Source: Novosphingobium sp. IK01 (GTDB taxonomy: Bacteria > Pseudomonadota > Alphaproteobacteria > Sphingomonadales > Sphingomonadaceae). From it: a stretch of 64,000 nt of DNA. The stretch lies in contig NZ_BTFW01000001.1 in assembly GCF_033242265.1 (NCBI RefSeq), positions 992,001 through 1,056,000 on the forward strand, read 5' to 3'. This document shows, in pieces, positions 16,520 to 25,601 of the stretch. The position numbers were made by a program, and so were the translations under genes. Numbering within the stretch: position 1 is the stretch's first letter; every line of letters starts with the position of its first letter. Below the pieces are notes generated by a model that was not told where the DNA came from, made no database searches, and saw only the letters and a list, made by a program, of their open reading frames with translations.

Positions 16520-17353
16520 ATGAGCAGCAGTCCGTGGAGCCACAGCCGCCGCGCCGGCATTGCCGACGACGTCGATTTTGCCATTCGCGGCAACGACCTG
16601 CAATTCGTCGAGATCGAACTCGATCCGGGCGAGAGTGCCGTGGCCGAAGCCGGGGCCTTCGTGTGGAAGGATGCGGCCATCACCATGGAAACGGTGTTCG
16701 GCGATGGCAGCCATGGCGATGGCGGCGGCTTCATGGACAAGCTGCTGGGCGCGGGCAAGCGGCTGGTGACGGGGGCGAGCCTGTTCACCACCGTCTTCAC
16801 CCACCATGGCAGCGGCAAGGCGCGGGTGGCCTTTGCCGCTCCCGTGCCCGGCACGATCCTGCCGCTCAAGCTCTCCGATCTGGGCGGCACGCTGATCTGC
16901 CAGAAGGACAGTTTTCTGGCCGCCGCGCGCGGCGTTTCCATCGGCATCGCCTTCCAGCGGCGGATCATGACCGGGCTGTTCGGCGGCGAAGGCTTCGTCA
17001 TGCAGCGCCTCGATGGCGATGGCTGGGTCTTCGTGCAGATGGGGGGCACGCTGATCGAGCGCGAACTGGCACCGGGCGAGCAGCTTCACGTCGATACCGG
17101 GTGTCTGGCAGCCTATACTCCCTCGGTCGAATTTGACCTGGTGACGGTGGGCGGCGTACGCAGCGCGCTGTTTGGCGGCGAAGGCCTGTTCTTCGCACGG
17201 TTGACCGGGCCGGGCAAAGTCTGGATCCAGTCGCTGCCGTTTTCGCGGCTGGCCGGGCGGATGGTTGCCGCCGCCATGCCGGGGGGTGGCAAAAACCGCG
17301 GCGAAGGGTCGATTCTGGGGCCGCTGGGGGATTTCATCGACGGGGACCGATGA
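16520..17353 (+). CDS. AIM24 / TIGR00266-family protein
   Basis: A 277-residue beta-rich protein. Motifs such as GNDLQFVEIELDPGESAVAEAGAFVW, FGGEGFVMQRLDGDGWVFVQMGGTLIERELAPGEQLHVDTGCLAAY and GLFFARLTGPGKVWIQSLPFSRLAGRM are those of the TIGR00266/AIM24 family. Yeast AIM24 acts at mitochondrial cristae junctions; no bacterial member has a settled role. No signal peptide or membrane helix is seen, so it should be cytoplasmic. The gene is single and faces the TonB receptor gene across a hairpin terminator. Confidence 0.88.
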   Translation: MSSSPWSHSRRAGIADDVDFAIRGNDLQFVEIELDPGESAVAEAGAFVWKDAAITMETVFGDGSHGDGGGFMDKLLGAGKRLVTGASLFTTVFTHHGSGKARVAFAAPVPGTILPLKLSDLGGTLICQKDSFLAAARGVSIGIAFQRRIMTGLFGGEGFVMQRLDGDGWVFVQMGGTLIERELAPGEQLHVDTGCLAAYTPSVEFDLVTVGGVRSALFGGEGLFFARLTGPGKVWIQSLPFSRLAGRMVAAAMPGGGKNRGEGSILGPLGDFIDGDR

Positions 17354-17383
17354 TGAAATCCCCTTTGCGCTTTGCATGGGGCC

Positions 17384-17407
17384 CCCTCCCCATCGGCATG
17401 GGGAGGG
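17384..17407. terminator. Hairpin terminator between convergent genes
   Basis: A perfect 10-bp stem (CCCTCCCCAT with ATGGGGAGGG) has a 4-nt loop and is followed by TTT on the plus strand. It lies between the AIM24 gene and the TonB receptor gene and can serve both. Confidence 0.7.
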
Positions 17408-17427
17408 TTTAGGCGGCGTGGAGAAAT

Positions 17428-19863
17428 TCAGAACTGTCCGCGCAGGGTGAAGCCGTAGGTGCGCGGATCGCCCACCATGCCCACGATCAGGCCGGTGTTG
17501 CCCGAGGCCACGGCCAACTGGTCGAAGTAGTGGGTGTCGAAGGCATTGCGCACCCAGCCATAGATGTCGAACCGGCCCTGACGGCGCAGGCCGAGGCGGA
17601 AGTTGCTGAGCGCATAGCCCTCGATCCACGTATAGGCCGATGGGGTCGGGTTCGACGAGAAGCGCGAGCGATAGTTGCCGTCGAAGCCCAGATAGACCTG
17701 ATCCTCGCTGCCGCCCAGGAACGAGACCGGCAGGTTGGCTTCCGCGCCATAGGAGAACGACCACTTCGAGACACCGGGCAGCGCCTGTCCGGAAATGTCG
17801 CACGAGCCCGGACTTGTCGCGCCACCCGAAAGCTCGGGCGCGCACGGGGCATTGGTGAAGCGCACGTACTTGGCGTCGGTATAGGCCGCATTGCTGTAGA
17901 GGCTGAAGCGTTCGCTCGGACGCAGGCTGAAATCGACCTCGACGCCTTGCGTGCGCACCTTGTCGGCATTGGCCAGATAGCCGCGCAGGGCGCCGACCGC
18001 ATAGTTGGAGACTTGCGCCTGATAGTCGCCGATCTCGGTGCGGAAGGCGGCGAGGTTGAAGGTGCCCTTGCGGTCCCAGAACTGGGTCTTGATGCCCACT
18101 TCGTAGTGGTTGACCCGCTCGGGCTTGACCGTGGCGAGCTGGGTCAGCGCATTGCCGTTCGCATCGGCCGGCACCCCGTTGAGGTTGATGCCGCCCGACT
18201 TGAAGCTGCGCGCATAGGTCGCATATGTATGGACCACGGGGCTGATGTCATAGGCCAGCGTCACGTCGCCCGAGAAATTCCAGTCGCTGAAATTGGCGAC
18301 GAAATACTGGGGCGCCAGCACGCCAAGCTGGGCCTTCTCGCGCGCGGTGTTGTCGGGCCGGACGGTCAGCAGGTTGCCCGCGCCGTCGTTGACCACCGAA
18401 TTGTAGACACCATCCTTCTTGTCGTAGTTGATGCGCACGCCCGGCTGGATCGAGAGCTTGCTGGTGAGCTTGTAGCCGAACTTGGCATAGATCGCCGCGC
18501 TCGTGTTCTTGAGCGAGATGTCGTTGGTCGCGGTCAACCCGTTGAGCACCGAAGGATCGTTGTAGAGCGCAGGGTTCGACGGATTGAGCAGGAACTTGCT
18601 CGCCGCAGCGCCCTGTTCCTGCACGCCGCTGGTGTGGATCTTCTGGTAGAAACCGAAGGCGCCCACCGTGTAGTTGAAACGCCCGCTCTCGCCCGTCAGG
18701 CGCAGTTCCTGCGTCCACTGGTCCTGATGCGAGGGGTTGTTGGAGCGCACCGTGATCGGCAGGCCCAGATAATCGCGGTCGTTCGACGGGTTCCAGTCCC
18801 AGAAGCGCCAGGCGGTGATCGTGGTGACGGTGCCCAGCCCCGTCTCGATCTTGCCGCGCAGCGAGACGCCGCCAGTCACGTTGTGGGCGCGCAGGGCCAC
18901 GTCCTCGTCGGTCACGCGGTCGAACGGATTGGTGCTGGGCACGGCATACCCGGCCGCCGCGGCCAGCGCGGCATACTGGCGATTGAGCGGGCGCTGGGTC
19001 GTGCCGGTGCGCACGTAGACCATCGCGCAGCAATTGGGGTCCTGCTGATTGTAGTCGCCCGAGAGGGTGAACTCGACCCCGCCATTGGGGCGCCACAGGA
19101 GCTGGACGCGGCCCCCCTTGTTGTCCTGCGAATTGACCCACTGGCCTTGCGCGACATTGTAGATCGACCCGTCGCGGCGGGTGAAGGAGCCGGCCACGCG
19201 CAGCGCCAGCGTGTCGCTCAGCGGGCCCGAAACCGCCGCCTTGGCCTGGACGAAGCCCATGTTGCCCACCGAAACTTCGGCGCGGGCTTCCGGCTCGAAC
19301 GTGGGGGCGCGGCTGGTGATGTTGAGGGCGCCCGCGGTGGTGTTCTTGCCGAACAGCGTGCCCTGCGGCCCGCGCAGGACCTCGATCCGGCTCACGTCGA
19401 GGAAGTCGAACGTCGAGGAGGCCGCGCGCGAATAGTAGACGTCGTCGATATAGACGCCCACGCCCTGCTCGATGCCGTCGTTGGTCAGGCCCAGCGGCGC
19501 GCCAAGGCCGCGGATGTTGACCGAGGTGTTGCGCGGGTTGGACGAATAGAACTGGAGCGTCGGGGTCAACTGGGTGAGCCGGCCCACATTGAAGGCGCCG
19601 GTCGCGTCGATATGCGGCCCGCCCACGACCGTGACGGCCAGCGGCACCGTCTGCACCGTTTCCACGCGGCGGCGGGCAGTGACGACAATCCCTTCGTCAA
19701 GCGCTGGAGCGGCCTGAACGGGAGCCTGCCCCTCAGCTGCCGCCCCATCGGCTGCTGGCGCTGCGGCGGCATTGTCAGAGGCGTGGGCAGTGCCGGCCAG
19801 CAGCAGGCTCAGGACGAGCGAGGCCGGCGCGCACGCCCCATGAAGGCGAGCACGAAATTGCAT
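17428..19863 (-). CDS. TonB-dependent outer-membrane receptor
   Basis: An 811-residue receptor. The signal peptide (SLVLSLLLAGTAHA) is followed by a TonB-box-like segment (DEGIVVTARRR), a plug domain (about 70-190, with VEVLRGPQGTLFGKNTTAGALNI-like sequence) and a 22-strand barrel ending in aromatic GFTLRGQF. Such receptors bring scarce ligands across the outer membrane using TonB-ExbBD energy. I start at the ATG at 19863, which has AAGGGA before it; an upstream extension has no signal peptide. It follows the YezD-like gene on the same strand with a 156-bp gap. YezD-like genes often accompany sulfur-starvation genes, so a sulfur ligand is possible, but this is inference. Confidence 0.9.
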   Translation of the reverse strand: MQFRARLHGACAPASLVLSLLLAGTAHASDNAAAAPAADGAAAEGQAPVQAAPALDEGIVVTARRRVETVQTVPLAVTVVGGPHIDATGAFNVGRLTQLTPTLQFYSSNPRNTSVNIRGLGAPLGLTNDGIEQGVGVYIDDVYYSRAASSTFDFLDVSRIEVLRGPQGTLFGKNTTAGALNITSRAPTFEPEARAEVSVGNMGFVQAKAAVSGPLSDTLALRVAGSFTRRDGSIYNVAQGQWVNSQDNKGGRVQLLWRPNGGVEFTLSGDYNQQDPNCCAMVYVRTGTTQRPLNRQYAALAAAAGYAVPSTNPFDRVTDEDVALRAHNVTGGVSLRGKIETGLGTVTTITAWRFWDWNPSNDRDYLGLPITVRSNNPSHQDQWTQELRLTGESGRFNYTVGAFGFYQKIHTSGVQEQGAAASKFLLNPSNPALYNDPSVLNGLTATNDISLKNTSAAIYAKFGYKLTSKLSIQPGVRINYDKKDGVYNSVVNDGAGNLLTVRPDNTAREKAQLGVLAPQYFVANFSDWNFSGDVTLAYDISPVVHTYATYARSFKSGGINLNGVPADANGNALTQLATVKPERVNHYEVGIKTQFWDRKGTFNLAAFRTEIGDYQAQVSNYAVGALRGYLANADKVRTQGVEVDFSLRPSERFSLYSNAAYTDAKYVRFTNAPCAPELSGGATSPGSCDISGQALPGVSKWSFSYGAEANLPVSFLGGSEDQVYLGFDGNYRSRFSSNPTPSAYTWIEGYALSNFRLGLRRQGRFDIYGWVRNAFDTHYFDQLAVASGNTGLIVGMVGDPRTYGFTLRGQF

Positions 19864-20019
19864 GGGTTTGCATCCCTTTGCGACATGCGTACCGGGCGCG
19901 GAGGGGTTCCGTGGCACGGGGCATGGAGTTGGTCTTGATGCTGCCGTCGGCGGCGGCCCTCCCCCCGGGGCCTTGTCCATGGGCCGCGTGGCGACCCTGG
20001 CGCTGCCGACGGGCTGGAA

Positions 20020-20202
20020 TCAGCCGCTCTTGAAACGGCGCTTTTCGGTCACGTCGATCTGGACGACACGCCCTTCGTGGACGGTCAGGCCGACATGGCC
20101 ATATCGCAGGCCTCCCAGTGCCTCACGCACACTTTCGAGAGACTGCTCGATCAGCCGCGCACTTTCTGCATCAGGTGATGACGGATTGGTCGACATGGTC
20201 AT
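20020..20202 (-). CDS. yezD: YezD-like small protein (DUF2292)
   Basis: A 60-residue protein whose core, IEQSLESVREALGGLRYGHVGLTVHEGRVVQIDVTEKRRF, matches the YezD/DUF2292 family: a short helix, then a beta hairpin. The molecular role is unknown. In many bacteria the gene lies beside sulfate or sulfonate uptake genes. The ATG at 20202 or at 20196 may be used; GGAAA stands a few bases before the first. The upstream in-frame extension is not family-like. The TonB receptor gene follows on the same strand, so the two probably form one transcript. Confidence 0.8.
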   Translation of the reverse strand: MTMSTNPSSPDAESARLIEQSLESVREALGGLRYGHVGLTVHEGRVVQIDVTEKRRFKSG

Positions 20203-20740
20203 TTTTCCACGAACACGAATGGCCCAACACATTCGCCCGAAGCCGGGCATGCAAGAGGCCTGAATGGCAGGGAGGGAAACACCGGCAGATGCCTGCGCTC
20301 CCCTTCTGCACCCCTCTTATACTCAACCTTCAAGATAGACATTAAACGAGTTATTGGCGGCCACAAAGCGAAACTTTCTGCCCGATGAACAAACCCCACG
20401 CCGGACAAAGGCAGCCGGAAATGCCCTCGAAAACGAGGTTCAACACATTATATCCAAACAACAATCTCGAAGTCCGCAGCGGGTGGAACCATGCGCTGCC
20501 CACCCGCTGCGGACCGGCTGTGATAACGCGGCCAGGGGCACGACTCACCGGGACCAGACTGCAATCTAGCGTCACACAGGAGGCTGGCGAGCACCCGGCG
20601 CCGAAGCGAGGTTTATTCTCGACAAAACGAGTAGAGATTAAACCGGATGAATGCATCCCGTGACGGACACCCTTTGCACTTGCCTTGGCTTTCATGCCGC
20701 CTAGGGTGTTCGGGTCATCGAAACGTAGCAAAGCGGAACC
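20203..20740. other. Long divergent intergenic region before ppk1
   Basis: 538 bp without a supported gene, holding the promoters of the leftward yezD-TonB receptor unit and of ppk1. It is more AT-rich than its surroundings between 20310 and 20470. The main structure is the perfect 15-bp hairpin at 20472-20514. A 92-codon frame inside it has no recognisable protein character. Confidence 0.6.
20472..20514. repeat. Perfect 15-bp inverted repeat (hairpin)
   Basis: The arms GTCCGCAGCGGGTGG and CCACCCGCTGCGGAC pair without a mismatch around a 13-nt loop. It is not followed by a T run on the plus strand. It lies in the untranslated region before ppk1, about 230 bp from the start. Confidence 0.85.
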
Positions 20741-23152
20741 ATGGCGCGCGGCACTGCAACAGCATCGAACAGGATAAAAAAAGTGGCGAACGGAGCGGCT
20801 GGCGGAGCAGTTGACGGAGTGAAAGGCGCAATGGGAGACACGAGCGAGGGCAGCATGACGGAAACCGGGGCCCCCGATGCCTTGAGCAATGCACTCGGCA
20901 ATGCACCGGGCGATACGCTGGCCGGGCCGCTGGCCGCCCCCGAAGCGCAAGCCGGGCTGGACGCCCACTCTGCCCTTCAGGCCGGCATATCCCGGCTGCA
21001 CGACCCCAAGCTTCACGACATCGCCCCCGGCGCGCGCTATTTCAACCGCGAACTCAGCTGGCTGATGTTCAACCGCCGCGTTCTGGCCGAAGCGCAGAAC
21101 ACCAATTATCCGCTGCTCGAACGGCTGCGCTTTCTCTCGATCTCGGGCAGCAATCTCGACGAATTCATGATGGTGCGCGTGGCGGGCCTTGCCGGGCAAG
21201 TCCGGCGCGGGATCGACGAGGTTTCCATCGACGGCCTCTCGCCCACCCAGCAGTTGCAGCAGATCCACGGGGCGATCGAGGATCTGGTTTCCGCGCAGCA
21301 TGAAGTGCTGGGCGAACTCTCGTGCCTGCTCGAAAAGGCGGGCATCCGCCTGATCGGCGACCGCCCGCTCTCGCGCACGCACTCCGACTGGCTGACGCGC
21401 TATTTCCGCGAGCATGTCGTCCCCGTGCTCACCCCCCAGGCGATCGACCCGGCCCACCCGTTCCCGTTCATCGCCAACCAGGGCACCGGCATCCTCTTCT
21501 CGATGATCCGGCTGGCCGACAACGAGCCGGTCACCGAGATGATCCTGATCCCCCCCGCCCTGCCCCGCTTCGTGCGGCTGCCGGGCGAGGAAGCCTGCTG
21601 GATCAGCATCGAGGAACTCGTGCGGCGCCATGCCCCGGAAGTCTTCCCCGGCTTCAGGGTGCTTGGCTCGGGCACGTTCCGCGTGCTGCGCGACAGCGAC
21701 ATGGAGATCGAGGAAGACGCCGAGGATCTCGTCCGCTACTTCCGCACGGCGATCCAGCGGCGGCGGCGCGGCAAGGTCATCATGTTGCAGTTGCAGGAAG
21801 ATTCCGATCCTGCCGCAGAACAGTTGCTGCGCGAAAAGCTGCGGCTCGACTATGCGCTGGTGATCAAGTCGCACGGGCTGCTGGCGATGAACGGCCTCTC
21901 GCAGATCGTCGACATGCCCCGCCCCGACCTCAAGTTCGAGCCCTACAACCCGCGCTATCCCGAGCGCGTGCTCGAACATGACGGCGATTGCTTTGCCGCG
22001 ATCCGCGAGAAGGATCTGGTCATCCACCACCCGTTCGAAAGCTTCGACGTAGTGGTCGATTTCCTCCATCAGGCCGCCTCCGACCCCGACGTGGTGGCGA
22101 TCAAGCAGACGCTCTATCGCGCGGGCAAGCAATCGGCGGTGATCGCGGCGCTGATCGCGGCGGCGGACGCGGGCAAGTCGGTGACGGCAGTGGTCGAACT
22201 CAAGGCCCGCTTCGACGAGGAACAGAACCTCCACTGGGCCAGCCAGCTCGAACGCGCCGGGGTTCAGGTGATCTACGGCTTCCTCGACTGGAAGACCCAC
22301 GCCAAAGTCTCGATGGTGGTCCGCCGCGAGGGCGATGGCTATCGCACGTATTGCCACTTCGGCACCGGCAACTATCACCCGGTGACCGCGCGCATCTACA
22401 CCGACCTTTCGTTCTTCACCGCCGATCCCAAGGCCGGGCGCGATGTGGGCCAGCTGTTCAATTTCATCACCGGCTATGTCGAGCCCAAGAACACCGAGTT
22501 CCTGTCGATCTCGCCGATCGGGCTGCGCCGCACGCTCTATGACTGCATCGAGCGCGAGATCGGCTTTGCCCGCGCGGGCAAGCCCGCCGCGATCTGGGCC
22601 AAGCTCAATTCGCTGACCGACAGCCGGTTGATCGACCGGCTCTATGCCGCAGCACAGGAGGGCGTCGAGATCAGCCTCGTCGTGCGCGGCATCTGCTGCC
22701 TGAGGCCGGGCGTGCCGGGCCTGTCGGAGAAGATCACGGTCAAGTCGGTGATCGGGCGTTTCCTCGAACACAGCCGCATCTGGGCCTTCGGCAATGGCGC
22801 CCACCTGCCCAACCGGCGCGCGCGGCTGTTCATCTCGTCGGCCGACGGGATGAGCCGCAATCTGGATCGCCGCGTCGAGGTGCTCGTGCCCATCCGCAAC
22901 CGGACCGTCCACGACCAGATTCTCGATCAGGTCATGCTCGCCAACCTCATCGATACCGAGCAAAGCTGGACTTTGAGTGCCGATGGGGCCTATCAGCGCG
23001 TTTCCGCCACTTTGGGCGCGGACGAGAAACCCTTCAACGTGCACCGTTATTTCATGACCAACCCTTCGCTTTCGGGCCGCGGCGCGGCTCTTACCACGGG
23101 CCGCAAGGTGCCCAAGCTGGCGCTGCGGCGCGGCGGCGCCACGGTCGCCTGA
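20741..23152 (+). CDS. ppk1: Polyphosphate kinase 1
   Basis: An 803-residue PPK1 that builds polyphosphate from the gamma-phosphate of ATP, reversibly. The order of segments fits the family: YFNRELSWLMFNRRVLAEA and SISGSNLDEFMMVRVAG (N domain), HPFPFIANQ, DVVAIKQTLYRAGKQS, and the catalytic histidine regions WKTHAKVSMVVRR and YCHFGTGNYHPVTARIYTDLSFFT, then DGMSRNLDRRVEVL. The first 70-80 residues are a low-complexity Gly/Ala extension not found in the core; an ATG at 20855 with GAGGG before it may be the real start. ppx follows 5 nt later, so synthesis and breakdown of polyphosphate are encoded together. Confidence 0.95.
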   Translation: MARGTATASNRIKKVANGAAGGAVDGVKGAMGDTSEGSMTETGAPDALSNALGNAPGDTLAGPLAAPEAQAGLDAHSALQAGISRLHDPKLHDIAPGARYFNRELSWLMFNRRVLAEAQNTNYPLLERLRFLSISGSNLDEFMMVRVAGLAGQVRRGIDEVSIDGLSPTQQLQQIHGAIEDLVSAQHEVLGELSCLLEKAGIRLIGDRPLSRTHSDWLTRYFREHVVPVLTPQAIDPAHPFPFIANQGTGILFSMIRLADNEPVTEMILIPPALPRFVRLPGEEACWISIEELVRRHAPEVFPGFRVLGSGTFRVLRDSDMEIEEDAEDLVRYFRTAIQRRRRGKVIMLQLQEDSDPAAEQLLREKLRLDYALVIKSHGLLAMNGLSQIVDMPRPDLKFEPYNPRYPERVLEHDGDCFAAIREKDLVIHHPFESFDVVVDFLHQAASDPDVVAIKQTLYRAGKQSAVIAALIAAADAGKSVTAVVELKARFDEEQNLHWASQLERAGVQVIYGFLDWKTHAKVSMVVRREGDGYRTYCHFGTGNYHPVTARIYTDLSFFTADPKAGRDVGQLFNFITGYVEPKNTEFLSISPIGLRRTLYDCIEREIGFARAGKPAAIWAKLNSLTDSRLIDRLYAAAQEGVEISLVVRGICCLRPGVPGLSEKITVKSVIGRFLEHSRIWAFGNGAHLPNRRARLFISSADGMSRNLDRRVEVLVPIRNRTVHDQILDQVMLANLIDTEQSWTLSADGAYQRVSATLGADEKPFNVHRYFMTNPSLSGRGAALTTGRKVPKLALRRGGATVA

Positions 23153-23157
23153 CCGGC

Positions 23158-24645
23158 ATGGTGCAAGCCCTGTCCCGTGTCGCCGGCGCCCGTCCGCGCG
23201 CGATCGTCGATATCGGCTCGAATACGGTCCGGCTGGTCATCTATGGCCAGCCGCTGCGCGCCCCCCAGGTGCTGCACAACGAGAAAGTCGCCGCGCGGCT
23301 GGGCAAAGGGGTGGCCGAAAGCGGCAATCTTTCCCCCAAGGCCATGGCCCTCGCGCTCGCCTCGCTCGCGCGGTTCCGTGCGATCCTCGACCTCAAGGGG
23401 GTTCAGGAAGTCGACGTGGTGGCAACCGCCGCCAGCCGCGATGCGCGCAATGGCCAGACCTTTCTGAATGCAATCCGCGACCTCGGCCTCGAACCCCGCC
23501 TGCTCAGCGGCGAGGAAGAGGCGATCACCAGCGCCCACGGCGTGCTCGGCGCCTTTCCCGATGCGCGCGGGGTTGTCGGCGATCTGGGCGGGGGCAGCCT
23601 CGAACTGATCGACGTGGCCGACGGGCGCTGCACCCACGGGATCAGCATGCCGCTGGGCACGCTGCGCCTGCCCGCGCTGCGTGCGCAGGGCCAGCGCGAA
23701 TTCACCCAGAAAGTGACCAAGGCGCTCAACCGGGCAGACTGGACGGCAACGCCGGGCCAGACCCTCTATCTGGTGGGCGGCTCGCTGCGCGCCTTTGCCC
23801 GCCACATGATCATCAAGACCGCCTGGCCGATCGACGACCCCCATGGCTATGTCGCCGATCCTGCCCTTGCGCTCAAGCTGGCCAAGGCCATGGCCCGCCG
23901 CAAGAGCGAGACCGTGGCCCCCATTCCGGGGGTTTCGGCGGGCCGTCTGGCCAGCCTGCCCGATACGGCCGCGCTGCTGGCGGCGCTGATCACCCGGCTC
24001 AAGCCCGACAGGCTGGTCTTTTCGGCCTGGGGCCTGCGCGAAGGACGCCTGTGGGCAAGCATGCCCGAAGAGGTCCAGGCCGAAGACCCGCTGGTGGCCG
24101 GCGCGCGCGTCTTCGCGCTCGACCATGGCATCACCGCGCTGGCCTGCACGATGGTCAGCCAGTGGACCGCAGCGGTCGTCCCTGCCGAGGGCCGCGAGCG
24201 GCTGCGCATGGCCGCGACCATGCTGTGCCTGGCCTCGGCCACGGTCGAGCCCAACTTGCGCGGCGACCTGTCGCACGAATGGGGCCTGCGCAAGCGCTGG
24301 ATCGGCGCGACCGCGCGCGACCGCGCAATGCTCGCCGCCGCGATGATCGCCAATGTCGGCAAGCCCGTGCTGCCCGCCGACCTTTCGATGCTGGCCAGCC
24401 CGGCCATGCTGCGCGAGGCACAGGCCTGGGGCCTGGCCACGCGCCTGTGCCGCCGCTTCACCGTCGGCGCGCGCGCCGCGCTCGACGGCAGTTCGCTCAC
24501 CCGCCATGGCGATGCACTCGTCCTGCGGGTCGATGAACCCCATGCGGTGCTCATCAACGACAGCGTGGGCCGCGATCTCAAGGCGCTGGCCCAGCATCTG
24601 GGCCTCAAGCCCGAGATCAGGGAAGAGCGGTCGCCTCGATCCTGA
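23158..24645 (+). CDS. ppx: Exopolyphosphatase, Ppx/GppA family
   Basis: A 495-residue member of the ASKHA fold. AIVDIGSNTVRLVIYG (about 15-30) and VVGDLGGGSLELIDV (about 138-152) are the two phosphate-binding motifs, and SGEEEAITSAHGVLGAF lies between them. It releases phosphate from the end of polyphosphate; the same family also holds pppGpp phosphatases, and the two activities cannot be told apart by sequence. The C-terminal 190 residues form the helical HD-like extension of long Ppx proteins. The gene lies 5 nt after ppk1, and its last 29 nt overlap the end of the converging LysR gene. Confidence 0.93.
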   Translation: MVQALSRVAGARPRAIVDIGSNTVRLVIYGQPLRAPQVLHNEKVAARLGKGVAESGNLSPKAMALALASLARFRAILDLKGVQEVDVVATAASRDARNGQTFLNAIRDLGLEPRLLSGEEEAITSAHGVLGAFPDARGVVGDLGGGSLELIDVADGRCTHGISMPLGTLRLPALRAQGQREFTQKVTKALNRADWTATPGQTLYLVGGSLRAFARHMIIKTAWPIDDPHGYVADPALALKLAKAMARRKSETVAPIPGVSAGRLASLPDTAALLAALITRLKPDRLVFSAWGLREGRLWASMPEEVQAEDPLVAGARVFALDHGITALACTMVSQWTAAVVPAEGRERLRMAATMLCLASATVEPNLRGDLSHEWGLRKRWIGATARDRAMLAAAMIANVGKPVLPADLSMLASPAMLREAQAWGLATRLCRRFTVGARAALDGSSLTRHGDALVLRVDEPHAVLINDSVGRDLKALAQHLGLKPEIREERSPRS

Positions 24646-25513
24646 GCCCCTCGACCCGGCGGAACAGCTCAAGGATCAGCGGGTCGCGCTCGCCGCTGCG
24701 GATCGCCGCCTCGAAGCGGATCTGCCGCTCGGGCGGGGGCAGGAGTTCGACCAGATCGCCGCGCGCCAGTTCGGCGCGGATCATCGGGGCCGGCAGCAGC
24801 GCGGCCCCGCCCCCGTGCACGACGATCTCGATCAGGGTGCGCACATTGTTGCAGGTGCGGACGACCCGGGCGGCAATGCCAAGCTGCGCGAGGCTTTCGT
24901 GCATGACCCCGTGGATCGGCGAATTCTCGGGGATCGACCACAAGGGCAGTGCAGAAAAATCCACCGCCTTGCCCTGCACCCGCGCCGCCGTGTCGCGCCC
25001 GGCCACCCAGACCAGCGCGACACTGCCAAGGCACACCGTGCGAATGCCCGGACTGGCCACGGGCCCGGCAAGGAACACCAGATCGCTCGTGCCTGCGAGC
25101 AGTTGCTGAAGCATCCGCGCGGTCAGGTCGATGGCGATTTCGAGGGTGACGCCGGGCAGGTCGCGCTCCAGCTCGCATACGAAAGGCGGCAGGCAACTGG
25201 CCGCGGCGATCTCGCCCGAGCCGATCCGCACGATCCCGGTCGCCCCGCCAAAGTCGCTGGCGCGAAACAGCGCGCTTTCGAAACCGGCCCAGAGCGGCTC
25301 GAAATCGGCGACCAGGGCCCGCCCGCGCGCGGTCAGCACCATATTGCGCCCTTCGCGGCGAAACAGGGCCACGCCCAGTTGCTCCTCGATCTCGCGCACA
25401 CGGGCCGAAATGGCAGGCTGGGTGGTGTTGAGCCGCTCGGCCGCTGCACGAAACGTGCCAAGGCGGGCAATCCACAGCAAGGTTTCCAGATGATAGATTG
25501 CCAAGCGTTTCAT
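24617..25513 (-). CDS. LysR-family regulator, probably of scoAB
   Basis: A 298-residue LysR regulator. The N-terminal HTH reads LETLLWIARLGTFRAAAERLNTTQPAISARVREIEEQLGVALF, followed by the linker helix and a two-lobed effector domain. It is transcribed away from scoAB with an 88-bp gap, the usual arrangement of a LysR gene and its target. That gap carries several small palindromes (25524-25593). The effector is probably a CoA-pathway intermediate or ketoacid, but nothing in the sequence shows which. The first 60 residues are highly typical, so the family call is safe. Confidence 0.9.
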   Translation of the reverse strand: MKRLAIYHLETLLWIARLGTFRAAAERLNTTQPAISARVREIEEQLGVALFRREGRNMVLTARGRALVADFEPLWAGFESALFRASDFGGATGIVRIGSGEIAAASCLPPFVCELERDLPGVTLEIAIDLTARMLQQLLAGTSDLVFLAGPVASPGIRTVCLGSVALVWVAGRDTAARVQGKAVDFSALPLWSIPENSPIHGVMHESLAQLGIAARVVRTCNNVRTLIEIVVHGGGAALLPAPMIRAELARGDLVELLPPPERQIRFEAAIRSGERDPLILELFRRVEGLRIEATALP

Positions 25514-25523
25514 CGCTCTTTCC

Positions 25524-25593
25524 TATCAGAAAAGATAAAGATGTATCGCTAGTTTCGATGCATCGTGTGGGGTAGGATGTGGCCCATAATGGG
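25524..25593. promoter_or_regulatory. Divergent control region of the LysR gene and scoAB
   Basis: The 88-bp gap has TATCAGAAAAGATA (25524-25537), the 10-bp palindrome CGATGCATCG (25556-25565) with a related GATGTATCG nearby, and CCCATAATGGG (25583-25593) just before the scoA ribosome-binding site. LysR sites are usually imperfect T-N11-A palindromes, so the first two are the better candidates. Confidence 0.4.
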
Positions 25594-25601
25594 AGATGCC
25601 G

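Noticed and set aside
17530..19938. A plus-strand frame of about 800 codons opposite the first TonB receptor
   Set aside because: No domain is seen, and it mirrors a well-supported receptor gene.
20385..20663. A 92-codon frame in the ppk1 leader region
   Set aside because: It crosses the perfect hairpin at 20472-20514, has no ribosome-binding site and no family features.
20351..23044. A minus-strand frame of about 900 codons opposite ppk1
   Set aside because: No start signal, no domain, and it fully overlaps a secure polyphosphate kinase gene.
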